From the NCBI GenBank assembly GCA_030622545.1, contig JAUXGA010000010.1:1-64000 (forward strand): a DNA stretch of 64,000 nucleotides. Reading direction: 5' to 3'. The DNA comes from a bacterium. Its GTDB lineage: Bacteria > Electryoneota > RPQS01 > DYHQ01. The notes under the pieces were generated by a model. That model ran no database searches and was not told the origin of the DNA. It worked only from the letters and a program-made list of their open reading frames with translations. The number at the start of each line of letters is the position of its first letter. The first letter of the stretch is position 1. Below are positions 46,268 to 56,115 of the stretch, piece by piece. The position numbers and the translations under genes were made by a program.

Positions 46268-46365
46268 GGTAGTGCCGCACGGCAGTGCGCTTGTGAAAAG
46301 GGTATTTTTCCTTGTGATGTAGGATATTGGTAAATGATTTGGGCGCACTGCCGTGCGGCACTACC
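46268..46365. repeat. 98-bp element bounded by perfect 23-bp inverted repeats
   Basis: GGTAGTGCCGCACGGCAGTGCGC (46268-46290) and its exact reverse complement (46343-46365); each arm contains TGCCG-CA-CGGCA. Confidence 0.85.
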
Positions 46366-46379
46366 GATGCGTTGGTATT

Positions 46380-48719
46380 TTAGCGCAACAGCAGCAGCTT
46401 TCGTGTAAACTGCTGCCCGCCGGCGTGAAGGGTGGCGAAGTAAACGCCGCTGGGGACGTGCGCGCCGCGTGTGTTCGTGCTGTTCCAAACGGTGCGGAAG
46501 CGGCCTGCGGAAGAACACGTTTCGGTTAGCGTGGCGACTCTTTGACCGAGTACGTTTGTAATGCGAATCTGAATTTGTCCCGGCGCGGCGACGGTGTAGG
46601 TCATCACGGCTGTCGGATTGAACGGATTCGGATAGACACTTTCGAAGGCGTATTCAAATGGAATATTGCTTTCAGGAGACGGCGGCGCATTCGTATTCGT
46701 TCCGGCGATGAAATACAAATTGTCAATCATCACGCCAAGCTCAGTATACGCGCTGTCCGAAACCAAACGGAAACGCAAGCGAACATCCGGCGCAGGCGCC
46801 CACCTGTCGAGGCAAAGAAAGGTGCGCGTCCATGGGATATCCATATCGTAAAACCAACCCGCCGATTCCCACGTCACACCCGCGTCCATCGAAAGTTCGA
46901 CGCCGAGACTGTCGTCGGGATCCATCCGCGAGAACCTGTCGAACTGCAAATGCGCACTGTTGGCTCCGCTTAAATCGAGCGCGTTCGAATACTCAGCCCA
47001 AGCGTTCGCGTCATTCATATAGGTCGTACGAAAAGCAATCGGATTTGTTGACAGCGCATGCCCGTGTTCTCCCATTGAAGTCGTCCAAGTCGAATTCTCA
47101 CCGCCGAACGTCCAGTCCGCAGCCATGTTTTCGAAATCTTCAATGAGAACAACGTGTCCTACCGGCAGCGTTATCACCAGCGAAGTGTCTTGGTCAATCC
47201 AATAACCTTTGCGGTAACCAACATGTTCGATATCGTTTGCAATAAAGAAGCAATCGTAGTTCCCTGTCGGTTTGGAAATATCCATTTCTCCTGTCGGCGA
47301 AATAATCGTATCGGGAAACGTACTCTTGATGTATAGCATGCTTGGCAGTGGTTGACCTTCTTCATCTTCGATACGTACATGAATGTTGTGCCACGCCAGC
47401 GGTTCTAACTCCACATCACGAAATTCGCGGCTGGAACGGCGCGTGAAATATTCTCGCTTGGGTACGTATCCTTCCTTGCGGAATTCAACCGTGAACGAAT
47501 CCGCGGGGAGAAAATAATATCTGCCATAAACCGGTTCGGTATAGCGCGGCGGCAGAACGCGCTGCCAGGTCGAAAGAATGCGCCATTCGGCTCGCAGCGG
47601 TTGACCTGTCACGGCGTCTTTCACATGACCATAAACGATATGTTCGTTGTTATCCGGATGGCGCGTGCGATCAAGAATAAAGCGCGCTCCGGGAAGCTGA
47701 TCTTCGATGATTTGTTCGATAATCGCGCTGTCAGGCTGAATGCCGGTTTGGATAGAGCCTACCTCGTCGGCGAATTGAATCGTGCCCAATTTCCAGTAGA
47801 ACCAATCCTGCGTGTTACCGCGATGATTACCGCTCAAAACAAAAAGATAGTGCGACGAATGATCGAAGTTCGGAATTTCCATCGCAAGGCGGCTGCCGAA
47901 AGCGGCTATCATCACCGAATCCGGCGCTTCTTTTCCTTCCCAGTTCCACGGGAAGATGCACTTTTCAGCATTGCCGCCCGCACGACTGGAATGATACATT
48001 ATGGATGTCACGGGTTGAATTTCGAGCGCTAAATCTCGAACGCACTGCGCTTCAGGTTCCGAGAACGGCGCCGGGCCGCGATAATAATCGTAGGGCTCAT
48101 TCCCGCCGGGCTGCCAGAGAGTATCGCCCCAATCCCAGTTGAGTTCAAAGATGCGATTCAAATCCACTCCGCACGAATCCCATCCCATCCCCGGTGTAAT
48201 CGTGCAGTCCGTCAACGGCGGCGGCTTGTAACCGTTTTTTCGGTAAGAAACATCGCGCCCATCCATCACCACTGCGAGTCCATCCGGATTCATCGACGGC
48301 ACAATATAAATCTGAAGCTGCTGCACCCAGTAACGCACATGCGGAAGATTCTGAACATAGCCGTCGGTCAATTCATGCAGAAGTGCGTGAATGATTTCGA
48401 TACCTAAAACCTCTTCGGCGTGAATATGACCGACGAAAAGAACGGCAGGCTCGTCTTCATTTTCCTGCACGTTATCGGAAATCTTCACGGCATAAATCGG
48501 CAACACCTGCCCGTCGGTTTCCCCGCTCGAATGTCCAATCGAATCCACTTTCACCATCGTCGGATATTCCGCCTGCAATGCGAAAATATCCGCCATGATT
48601 TCATCGTAGGTATGATAGCGCGGGTCGATGGTCGCCTGAGCAAACCCAAGCGACGAAAAACACATCAGCACGAAGAAAAGAAAAATGAATCCCCGGCACA
48701 ATACAACGCTGCTTTTCAT
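46380..48719 (-). CDS. Secreted M14 zinc carboxypeptidase with FlgD-like C-terminal sorting domain
   Basis: LFVGHIHAEEVLGIEIIHALLHEL (HxxE zinc site), IVPSMNPDGLAVV, GVDLNRIFELNWD; C-terminus SVYPNPFNPTAVMTYTVAAPGQIQIRITNVLGQRVATL...RKLLLLR. Confidence 0.9.
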   Translation of the reverse strand: MKSSVVLCRGFIFLFFVLMCFSSLGFAQATIDPRYHTYDEIMADIFALQAEYPTMVKVDSIGHSSGETDGQVLPIYAVKISDNVQENEDEPAVLFVGHIHAEEVLGIEIIHALLHELTDGYVQNLPHVRYWVQQLQIYIVPSMNPDGLAVVMDGRDVSYRKNGYKPPPLTDCTITPGMGWDSCGVDLNRIFELNWDWGDTLWQPGGNEPYDYYRGPAPFSEPEAQCVRDLALEIQPVTSIMYHSSRAGGNAEKCIFPWNWEGKEAPDSVMIAAFGSRLAMEIPNFDHSSHYLFVLSGNHRGNTQDWFYWKLGTIQFADEVGSIQTGIQPDSAIIEQIIEDQLPGARFILDRTRHPDNNEHIVYGHVKDAVTGQPLRAEWRILSTWQRVLPPRYTEPVYGRYYFLPADSFTVEFRKEGYVPKREYFTRRSSREFRDVELEPLAWHNIHVRIEDEEGQPLPSMLYIKSTFPDTIISPTGEMDISKPTGNYDCFFIANDIEHVGYRKGYWIDQDTSLVITLPVGHVVLIEDFENMAADWTFGGENSTWTTSMGEHGHALSTNPIAFRTTYMNDANAWAEYSNALDLSGANSAHLQFDRFSRMDPDDSLGVELSMDAGVTWESAGWFYDMDIPWTRTFLCLDRWAPAPDVRLRFRLVSDSAYTELGVMIDNLYFIAGTNTNAPPSPESNIPFEYAFESVYPNPFNPTAVMTYTVAAPGQIQIRITNVLGQRVATLTETCSSAGRFRTVWNSTNTRGAHVPSGVYFATLHAGGQQFTRKLLLLR

Positions 48720-48762
48720 CGAAGCGAATCCTTTTGTAAGAAGCTGTCGTTTTATAAAATGA

Positions 48763-51700
48763 TTACTTCAGCAATGTCATTTTCATGGTCTGCTGAAATC
48801 CGGTCGTCTTCAGTCTGCAGAAGTAGGTTCCCGACGCGACATTTCCGGCGTCCCAGTACAGCCGATACGCTCCCGCCTGCAGGAAATCATCCGCAAGCAT
48901 CGCAACGTTTCGTCCCAACACGTCAAAGATGACCAGCTCAACGCGCTCGCTCGTCGGCAATGAAAACCGGATTTCCGTGACGGCGTTGAACGGATTGGGG
49001 AAACTTTCGAGCGCGTAGCCTTCCGGCACGGCAGGCCCGGTGCGCAAAGGCGTATCCACGGTGTAATCATTCAAGCGCTGCGCCCAGATATTTATCAGCG
49101 GTGCTTTGCCCGACGCGCGCCAATCCTGCCAGAATGTAATCGCTCCTCCCGCGCCATCATGAACGATGGTGGAACGATGCTGCCAATTTTCCGATTCATT
49201 GACGACCACGCCTCCATCCACCCAGTTCGCCGGAGAAGGATTGGAACCGGTCGCATCAAAGTGCATCGCGTAAACATCCGGGTACTGTCCGCTGCGCAAA
49301 TCCGTCCAAACCAGATACACACCTCCGCCCCATTCCGTGATATGTTCGCATTCGTACTGGTCGCTGTTTTGTGTAACGACTTCCAGTCCATTTGTCGGAA
49401 ACTGCACTGTTCCCTGCGGATTGATCTTTTGCATAAACAAATTGCGATCCACGCCGTTTCGGTAATCTTCCCATGTGACGAAAAGGTTTCCATCTTCATC
49501 GGAAACACAGTGCGGCCGAATCTGATCATTGGTTTCCGTGCAAATCGCCAAACCGTCATCTGTCCAGAAAGCGGCGCCGCTCGCGTCAAGGTGCTGCGCG
49601 TAAATATCATCATCGTTCAGATTGCGGCGGTCTCGCCAAGCGTAATACGCGCCGCCGGCGTTATCGCTGACAACAACAGGTGCGCGCTGCTCGCCTGCGA
49701 AGTCGCACACCGCCGACGTCCACACAATCGTCCCATCCGAATTCACGCACGCGCTCATCACATCGGCTTCTTCGCCAGCGCTTATCTCCCAAAGGACAAT
49801 CACTCGTTCCGCGCCATCGGCAATGATTCCCTGCATCAGGTCATCGTCGAACGTATCCTGAAGGGTAATCGGTTCCGCCCAGACGGCGGCACCGGAGCTG
49901 TTCAATCGCTGCACATAAATATCAATCTGCCAGTCATCATTCCGCCCTGACCACGCGATATAGACTCCTCCATTCCCGTCGGGAGCACAGCCTGCCATGT
50001 CCTGATCCCGTTCAGATTCGGCGACCATCACACCTTCGGCTGACCATAGGGTTTCACCTAAGATATTTATATGCTGCGCTCGAATCAGGCTCGCACCGGT
50101 GCGTTGATCCTCCCAGACGACGAAGAAGCCCAGATTTCCATCCCGACACACTTGATGACTCTGCTGATTCGCTTGTGTCCCCGGAGGAAAATCGCCCGCA
50201 ACCGGTACGCCATTCATCGGAAGGTCAATCAAACCGAGACTGTCTATAATCTGATAATAGAGCGCGGCTCCTTGAGCGCCGAGACGTCCATCTTCCCAGA
50301 CACAAGCGACACGACCGAAATCAAGCGGCACCGACAGCGGATGAGTCGCATCGCCATCGAGTCCCCAGACGATTTCAACACCCCCTGCAGCAAGATGCTT
50401 CGCTCCCAAATTATCCAACCGCTGCAAACGCAATCCGATAGAACCGTTGCGGTTGTCGCTCCAGACAACTAATGCACCGCCCGTACCATCAGACCGGAGA
50501 AGCGGCTGCGTCTGCATATTCGCCGAATCAATCACGACAATCCCGTTTGCGGCCCAGAGTGCATTTCCCGAAGCATCAACTCTCTGCGCATACACATCCG
50601 CCAAAAGCCGATTCCCATTTTGTTCGCGCGTATCTTCCCAAACGAAAATTGCGCCGCCTTGGCCATCGCCAATCAGACGGATTTCTTCCTGACTGTAGTC
50701 CGCATCGCAGATGAGTAATCCATTCGCCGTCCATTCCTGCAAACCATCGAAGGCGATTTTCTGAGCGTAGATATCCGATTCCAAACCGTCCATACGATAA
50801 TCCGCCCACGTGCAAATCGCTCCGTTGTTTCCGTCGTAAGCGATGCGCACCTTATTCTGATTCAAAGCTGCGTCGCATAAAAGCTGGCCGTTGTCTTGAA
50901 AGAGCATTTCCCCTTGAAAATTGACACGCTGAATGTAAAGATCCGTTGGGCCGTTTCGAGAATCCACCCATGTGATAAACGCGCCGCCGCTTCCGTCAAC
51001 AGATAGCTTCGGCGTTTTCTGTTCACCCGCCACATTGCAAACGAGTACTCCGCTGTTTCCCCACGGCAGCGTACCATCAACAGCAATTCGAGTGATATAA
51101 ATATCCGCATCCCCGCTGCGCATATCCTGCCAGCCTAAAATCATACTGCCGTCATTGCCGGGGTAAGCGGTCACTTGCTTCTGACCACCGTTTTCCGCCG
51201 CGACTGCCAGTCCGTCAGCAGGCCATGCCGGATCAACCGTTCCGTCTGAGCGCAGATGCTGAGCATAAATATCTCCCGCATCCCCGCCGCGACCGTCCAC
51301 CCATGCGATGAGAGCTCCGCCATTGCCGTCATGCACCGCGCGCAGCGTCGTTTCACCGACGTAAGAAGGAAATGCATTGACCAAGACGCCGTCCGAAGCC
51401 CATTGTTTATTGCCGTTGTTATCCAGCTTCTGCGCCCACACATCGCCAGTCGTATCATCGCGGAAATCAATCCACGCGACAATCCAACCATCCGTGACTG
51501 CAATCGGCTCCGGGTCTTCCTGACGACCACGATAGGCCACGACAGGCACGCCGCCGGTTTGCCATTGGATAACACCTTCTGCATTGACTTTTTGTGCATA
51601 AATATCTCGGTCACCCGTGCGCGTATCCGACCACACAAAAAGAACATCACCGTTTTCAGCGCGAAAACCCGCGCGCTGCCACTCGATATGATGACCCTGA

Positions 51701-51819
51701 CGAATCACCACACCCGTCTCATGCCATTTGAGCGGTGACGCATAAAGCTGCATGAAACACCCAAGGGTGCTGAGCATCAGCAGGACAAAAAGCCCTGACA
51801 GTTGTCGTGCTAATTTCAT
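48763..51819 (-). CDS. Secreted propeller-type repeat protein with FlgD-like C-terminal sorting domain
   Basis: Around 16 units of DIYAQxxNxxGxxxWxxxGxxV / DGxGGAxxxWxDxRxG; C-terminus SFPNPFNAVTEIRFSLPTSERVELVIFDVLGRNVAMLADD...KMTLLK. Confidence 0.85.
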   Translation of the reverse strand: MKLARQLSGLFVLLMLSTLGCFMQLYASPLKWHETGVVIRQGHHIEWQRAGFRAENGDVLFVWSDTRTGDRDIYAQKVNAEGVIQWQTGGVPVVAYRGRQEDPEPIAVTDGWIVAWIDFRDDTTGDVWAQKLDNNGNKQWASDGVLVNAFPSYVGETTLRAVHDGNGGALIAWVDGRGGDAGDIYAQHLRSDGTVDPAWPADGLAVAAENGGQKQVTAYPGNDGSMILGWQDMRSGDADIYITRIAVDGTLPWGNSGVLVCNVAGEQKTPKLSVDGSGGAFITWVDSRNGPTDLYIQRVNFQGEMLFQDNGQLLCDAALNQNKVRIAYDGNNGAICTWADYRMDGLESDIYAQKIAFDGLQEWTANGLLICDADYSQEEIRLIGDGQGGAIFVWEDTREQNGNRLLADVYAQRVDASGNALWAANGIVVIDSANMQTQPLLRSDGTGGALVVWSDNRNGSIGLRLQRLDNLGAKHLAAGGVEIVWGLDGDATHPLSVPLDFGRVACVWEDGRLGAQGAALYYQIIDSLGLIDLPMNGVPVAGDFPPGTQANQQSHQVCRDGNLGFFVVWEDQRTGASLIRAQHINILGETLWSAEGVMVAESERDQDMAGCAPDGNGGVYIAWSGRNDDWQIDIYVQRLNSSGAAVWAEPITLQDTFDDDLMQGIIADGAERVIVLWEISAGEEADVMSACVNSDGTIVWTSAVCDFAGEQRAPVVVSDNAGGAYYAWRDRRNLNDDDIYAQHLDASGAAFWTDDGLAICTETNDQIRPHCVSDEDGNLFVTWEDYRNGVDRNLFMQKINPQGTVQFPTNGLEVVTQNSDQYECEHITEWGGGVYLVWTDLRSGQYPDVYAMHFDATGSNPSPANWVDGGVVVNESENWQHRSTIVHDGAGGAITFWQDWRASGKAPLINIWAQRLNDYTVDTPLRTGPAVPEGYALESFPNPFNAVTEIRFSLPTSERVELVIFDVLGRNVAMLADDFLQAGAYRLYWDAGNVASGTYFCRLKTTGFQQTMKMTLLK

Positions 51820-51865
51820 CGAATCAAACTCCTGTTACTTTTATTTCGATATTATATTTTTGTAG

Positions 51866-51885
51866 GGACATGGCCTGCCATGTCC
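51866..51885. repeat. Palindromic intergenic repeat GGACATGGC-CT-GCCATGTCC followed by a T-run
   Basis: Perfect stem; shares its framework with 33381-33400. Confidence 0.75.
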
Positions 51886-51986
51886 GTTTTTTTTCACGCG
51901 GTGTTGTCCGCCAATTGGCTGCTTGCAGCCGACCCTTAAAAAGTGCGCCGCGAAAAATATCTCCCCCCGCGTGCGGGGGGACAACA

Positions 51987-52059
51987 CTCGCCGAGCCGGG
52001 TTCAGCGCAGGTTTCCCTATGCCAAACGATAACGTTTTCGCGCGTAACCCGGCCGGAAC
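51987..52059. repeat. About 73-bp folded repeat, copy 1 (inverted relative to copy 2)
   Basis: ctcgccgagccgggttcagcgcagg...ccaaacgataacgttttcgcgcgtaacccggccggaac; matches the reverse complement of 55643-55715 over nearly its whole length. Confidence 0.85.
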
Positions 52060-52060
52060 C

Positions 52061-52516
52061 TTATTGCTGCCGCTTCCCCGTCTCAACATACACTTTCAAA
52101 TTCCCAAACGCCTTCTCCCACGCCATCCGGTGCCATTCGCGCGCTTCGTCCCACGCGTCTCCTTCGCCCCAGCCCTCGTGTTCAAAAACCATGCGCGTCT
52201 TTCCATTGTCACCATAAAATTCAACCCGCCCAAACGTGCGAGGTTCCGGGTCATTCATAAACTCTAAAAATTGATCAGGCCCTCTCCATGTGAACGCGAG
52301 TCGTTTCTTCGGTTCGACAAGCGTAAAAACACATCCCTTCGTACACATGTGTTCGCGGTCGGGCGCGGCAAAAAACAGCTCAAACGCTCCCCCGACCCGC
52401 GCTTCAATAGTCGCCTCCATCGGAAGCCACGCTGTAATCCCATTCGCCGTCGTCCACGCATCCCAAACTTTATCAAGAGGAGCGTTAAAAGATAGATGAA
52501 ATTCCAGTGTGTCCAT
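52061..52516 (-). CDS. SRPBCC / AHSA1-like domain protein
   Basis: LEFHLSFNAPLDKVWDAWTTANGITAWLPMEATIEARVGGAFELFF...GDNGKTRMVFEHEGWGEGDAWDEAREWHRMAWEKAFGNLKVYVE. Confidence 0.85.
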   Translation of the reverse strand: MDTLEFHLSFNAPLDKVWDAWTTANGITAWLPMEATIEARVGGAFELFFAAPDREHMCTKGCVFTLVEPKKRLAFTWRGPDQFLEFMNDPEPRTFGRVEFYGDNGKTRMVFEHEGWGEGDAWDEAREWHRMAWEKAFGNLKVYVETGKRQQ

Positions 52517-52545
52517 AGTATAATGTTTATTTATTCACTTTTTTC

Positions 52546-53949
52546 CTACCTGCGCCCTCTCATTCTCTTGAGTTCCGCATCAATCGTTTCTATTGATGGA
52601 TCAAAAAAATCAAATACCTCATATAGCGGTTTTGTGATTGTCTTGACAACTTCAGGCAAAGCTGCCACAATTTGATCCGCTTGAACTTGTATCTCCGACA
52701 CAACAGTTTCTTGTTGCGAAGTTAGCTTCCTATACACCCATAGATTTGGAGATGATGAGAGCGTGCGACCAGAAAGACCCTCCCATGTGAAGCGAATTAA
52801 GATTGATGAAGTTGGATTTCCAAACAAGTTGGCAAGTCGTTCCGCATGCGACAGGCATTCACCAACTTGCCAGATTGGAGTAGTCACTTCAAATACTGTT
52901 CCCGGTTCAACTTTTTCAGATGCATCTTCATAATATCCTTTGAGTAGAAACATCTTGCCTTCTGGAGAAGCACGCCAGAAATCTGAATATGCAGCAGAAT
53001 CATCGACCTGTGTAAACCAACATTCTATAAAACCATTATTCACGTAAGGCTTCATGTCTTCCCGGTCAATAACAACCCAAAGTGGCCACCCTGTTTCATG
53101 TCCTTTTGCCTTGCGAAGAATTTCCTTAAATTCTTTAAGTGAAGGTATTTGAAAATCACCCGTAAGTGAGTATGCAACATTCCATATACCATTGGCATAG
53201 CGAGATGGACTTTCATGCGGAAGCCTTTTCTTCAACAACGCTTCCCATTGCTCCTTCGCTTTTTGAATCCAATTCTCAAGATTTGCCTTTTGTTGTTCCT
53301 CTGGAGATAACCTATCTGGAACATTGCCAATACCAAGAAAAATATCCCGCATTCTGTCCAGCAGATCCTCTCGAGACGACCGTATACAACGACTGATCAA
53401 CTCATCCCATTCACGTCCTGTTCGCGGCGGCTCACTGCAAGGTCCTGGGCGCCGTATATAATATGTATTCTGATGAACATGAGCACCATCTGGTCCAGGT
53501 CGGATGGCTCGGATTGGAACTTTATGTCCACCTGGTACTTTGATTATTGGAAAAGAATCTCCCCGTTCTGGATGTGTCACATGATGAACTTCACAGTGAT
53601 AGGATGGATCGGCGTATCGTTGGACAATTCCATTTATAACATCTTGGGAATAGTAACCTAGGTTTTCTGGCCGATTTTCATCCGGAATCCATTCATTGTT
53701 GTTTTTTGTATGTCCGAGAATAATATATCCACCACCGTGATTAGCCAAAGCAAGAAGTGCTTGAGCGAGATTCGCTTTCGCCTTTCCTTCGGAAAGGTCA
53801 AGCCAATTCTTCAATTCAATATCCAAATCTTCACGGGGATAAAGTAGAAGATTTTGAAGTTGTCTTTGAATTTCAGTTGGTTGTTTGTTCTCAGGCATTT
53901 CTTGTCGAACCAATTGATTATATATATCTTTATAATTTACTAATTTCAA
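52546..53949 (-). CDS. AlbA_2 (Schlafen-type) putative DNA-binding domain protein
   Basis: EDLDIELKNWLDLSEGKAKANLAQALLALANHGGGYIILG is the AlbA_2 signature; AT-richer than its neighbours. Confidence 0.75.
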   Translation of the reverse strand: MKLVNYKDIYNQLVRQEMPENKQPTEIQRQLQNLLLYPREDLDIELKNWLDLSEGKAKANLAQALLALANHGGGYIILGHTKNNNEWIPDENRPENLGYYSQDVINGIVQRYADPSYHCEVHHVTHPERGDSFPIIKVPGGHKVPIRAIRPGPDGAHVHQNTYYIRRPGPCSEPPRTGREWDELISRCIRSSREDLLDRMRDIFLGIGNVPDRLSPEEQQKANLENWIQKAKEQWEALLKKRLPHESPSRYANGIWNVAYSLTGDFQIPSLKEFKEILRKAKGHETGWPLWVVIDREDMKPYVNNGFIECWFTQVDDSAAYSDFWRASPEGKMFLLKGYYEDASEKVEPGTVFEVTTPIWQVGECLSHAERLANLFGNPTSSILIRFTWEGLSGRTLSSSPNLWVYRKLTSQQETVVSEIQVQADQIVAALPEVVKTITKPLYEVFDFFDPSIETIDAELKRMRGRR

Positions 53950-54107
53950 AGCATAAAGTCAACCGAGACAAGCCTCCCGAAATACTAAAAATGTGGCTTG
54001 GAGACGCCTTTTCAGGGGTTGACTCATAACTTGTTTTTTCGTATATTAGCAAGTTGTATGTGAAATTGTTCTTTTTTGAAATCCATAAGCATTAATAGGT
54101 AAAATCC

Positions 54108-55640
54108 ATGAATTCTCCGACTCCAAGCACATCAGCGGCCGCCGGTGGAGCGACGCCGCGCAAATTTCAGAATTTTATCGCCGGTAAATGGTGCGACAGC
54201 GTCACGGGCGAAACGTACGAAAACCACAGCCCGGCCAACTGGAAAGACATCATCGGCACCTTCCCGCGTTCCAATGAAGAAGATGTTGACCGCGCGGTGA
54301 AAGCCGCCCGCAAAGCGTTTAAAACCTGGCGGCTCGTTCCCGCCGCTGATCGCGGAAACATTTTCCAGCGCATGGGTGATTTGATGGTCAAGCACAAGGA
54401 GGACATCGCTCGCGAAATGACGCGCGAAATGGGCAAAGTTTTGAAAGAAACGATGGGCGATACGCAGGAAGCGATTGACACCGCCTATTACGCGTTCGGC
54501 GAAAGCCGCCGCCTGTTCGGTCACACCGTTCCGTCGGAATTGCCGAACAAAAACTGCATGACCTTCCGGATGCCTATCGGCGTCGCAGGGCTAATCACGC
54601 CATGGAATTTTCCATCGGCGATTCCCGCATGGAAAAGTTTCCCGGCGCTGCTTTGCGGCAACACCGTCGTTTTCAAACCTGCCAGCGACACTCCAGCAAC
54701 CGCCGTCCGGCTGGTGGAACTGCTGTTGGAAGCAGGCGTACCGCCGGATGCCGTGAATATCATTCATGGTTCCGGGCGCAAAGTCGGCATTCCGCTGATT
54801 GAACATCCCGAAGTAGATTTGATTTCGTTTACCGGTTCGTCGGAAGTCGGACGCGACATCAGCTCGCGCGCGGGAGCCAGACTCAAGCGCGTGTCGCTCG
54901 AGCTCGGCGGCAAGAATCCGCAAATCGTGCTCGACGACGGTAATTTAGACCTCGCGCTCGAAGCCGCACTCTGGGGCGCATTCGGCACGACCGGCCAGCG
55001 CTGCACCGCGACATCGCGGCTTATCATTCAAGCGGGTGTCCATGACAAACTTGTTGACATGCTCAAAAACGCGACGAACAAACTGCGCTGCGGAGATGGA
55101 CTCGACCCCAAGACCGATGTCGGGCCGCTGGTCAATGAAGCACAACGCGACACAGTCGAATCCTACGTGAAGATCGGTCTCGACGAAGGCGCGAAACTCG
55201 TTTGCGGCGGCGAAAGGGACACGAGTCCGCAATGCGCGAACGGCTGGTTCTACCGTCCGACGGTTTTCGCGGGCGTTACTCCGGAAATGCGCATCGCTAA
55301 GGAAGAAATTTTTGGGCCGGTGCTGTCGGTGCTCAAAGTGAAAGATTTCGATGAAGCGATTGCCGTGGCGAACAACGTGGACTACGGCCTGTCGTCATCC
55401 ATTTTCACACAGGACGTCAATCGAGCTTTCCGGGCGATGCGCGATATCGAAGCGGGCATCACATACATTAACGGCGCGACAATCGGCGCGGAATGTCATA
55501 TGCCTTTCGGCGGCGTGAAAGACACCGGTAACGGTCACCGCGAAGGCGGCTGGACAGTTTACGAATTCTTCAGCGAAATTAAAACCATTTACGTCGATTT
55601 TTCCGGCACGCTGCAAAAAGCGCAGATTGATAATTATTAA
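54108..55640 (+). CDS. Aldehyde dehydrogenase, probably L-aminoadipate-semialdehyde dehydrogenase
   Basis: [77 protein letters not shown]; near a lysine 6-aminotransferase. Confidence 0.9.
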   Translation: MNSPTPSTSAAAGGATPRKFQNFIAGKWCDSVTGETYENHSPANWKDIIGTFPRSNEEDVDRAVKAARKAFKTWRLVPAADRGNIFQRMGDLMVKHKEDIAREMTREMGKVLKETMGDTQEAIDTAYYAFGESRRLFGHTVPSELPNKNCMTFRMPIGVAGLITPWNFPSAIPAWKSFPALLCGNTVVFKPASDTPATAVRLVELLLEAGVPPDAVNIIHGSGRKVGIPLIEHPEVDLISFTGSSEVGRDISSRAGARLKRVSLELGGKNPQIVLDDGNLDLALEAALWGAFGTTGQRCTATSRLIIQAGVHDKLVDMLKNATNKLRCGDGLDPKTDVGPLVNEAQRDTVESYVKIGLDEGAKLVCGGERDTSPQCANGWFYRPTVFAGVTPEMRIAKEEIFGPVLSVLKVKDFDEAIAVANNVDYGLSSSIFTQDVNRAFRAMRDIEAGITYINGATIGAECHMPFGGVKDTGNGHREGGWTVYEFFSEIKTIYVDFSGTLQKAQIDNY

Positions 55641-55642
55641 CA

Positions 55643-55715
55643 GTTCCGGCCGGGTTACGCGCGATAACTTTATCGTTTGGCCTACAGGAACCTGCGCTGA
55701 ACCCGGCTCGGCGAG
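55643..55715. repeat. About 73-bp folded repeat, copy 2
   Basis: Internal GCCGGGTT/AACCCGGC, CGATAA-CT-TTATCG and CAGG-AA-CCTG stems; inverted relative to 51987-52059. Confidence 0.85.
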
Positions 55716-55827
55716 TTAAAATTCTCTTCCGAACTAAACCATACGCTCCTGCGTGTGGTATTGCTGCAGGACGCGGAAGCGTCCTGCCTGGTGAATAGGA
55801 AATCCCACTGGTTTCAGGGGAAATAAA

Positions 55828-56115
55828 ATGACCCGAGAAAAATTACTGACGACGCAAGAAGCGGCACAGCAACTGAAAGTGAGCAAGAGCACAGTGACGC
55901 GCATGGCGCGGCAGGGGCGTTTGCCGGGAATGCGCGTGGGAAAACTGTGGCGATTTTCCCAAAGCGGACTAACGCTCAAACTGCGCCAGCAAAAGCTCGC
56001 CGGTAAGAAAAAGAAACGGCGCCGGCGAAACGGTTTCGTCGATTGGCGCAACATTGCGACGGACATCGGCTTCGTTGAACCGTTCAATCGTCATGAAATC
56101 CGAGGAAGGTGGTAA
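55828..56115 (+). CDS. Excisionase/MerR-type helix-turn-helix protein, probable antitoxin
   Basis: KLLTTQEAAQQLKVSKSTVTRMARQGRLPGMRVGKLWRFSQSGL; immediately upstream of a PIN-domain gene. Confidence 0.8.
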   Translation: MTREKLLTTQEAAQQLKVSKSTVTRMARQGRLPGMRVGKLWRFSQSGLTLKLRQQKLAGKKKKRRRRNGFVDWRNIATDIGFVEPFNRHEIRGRW

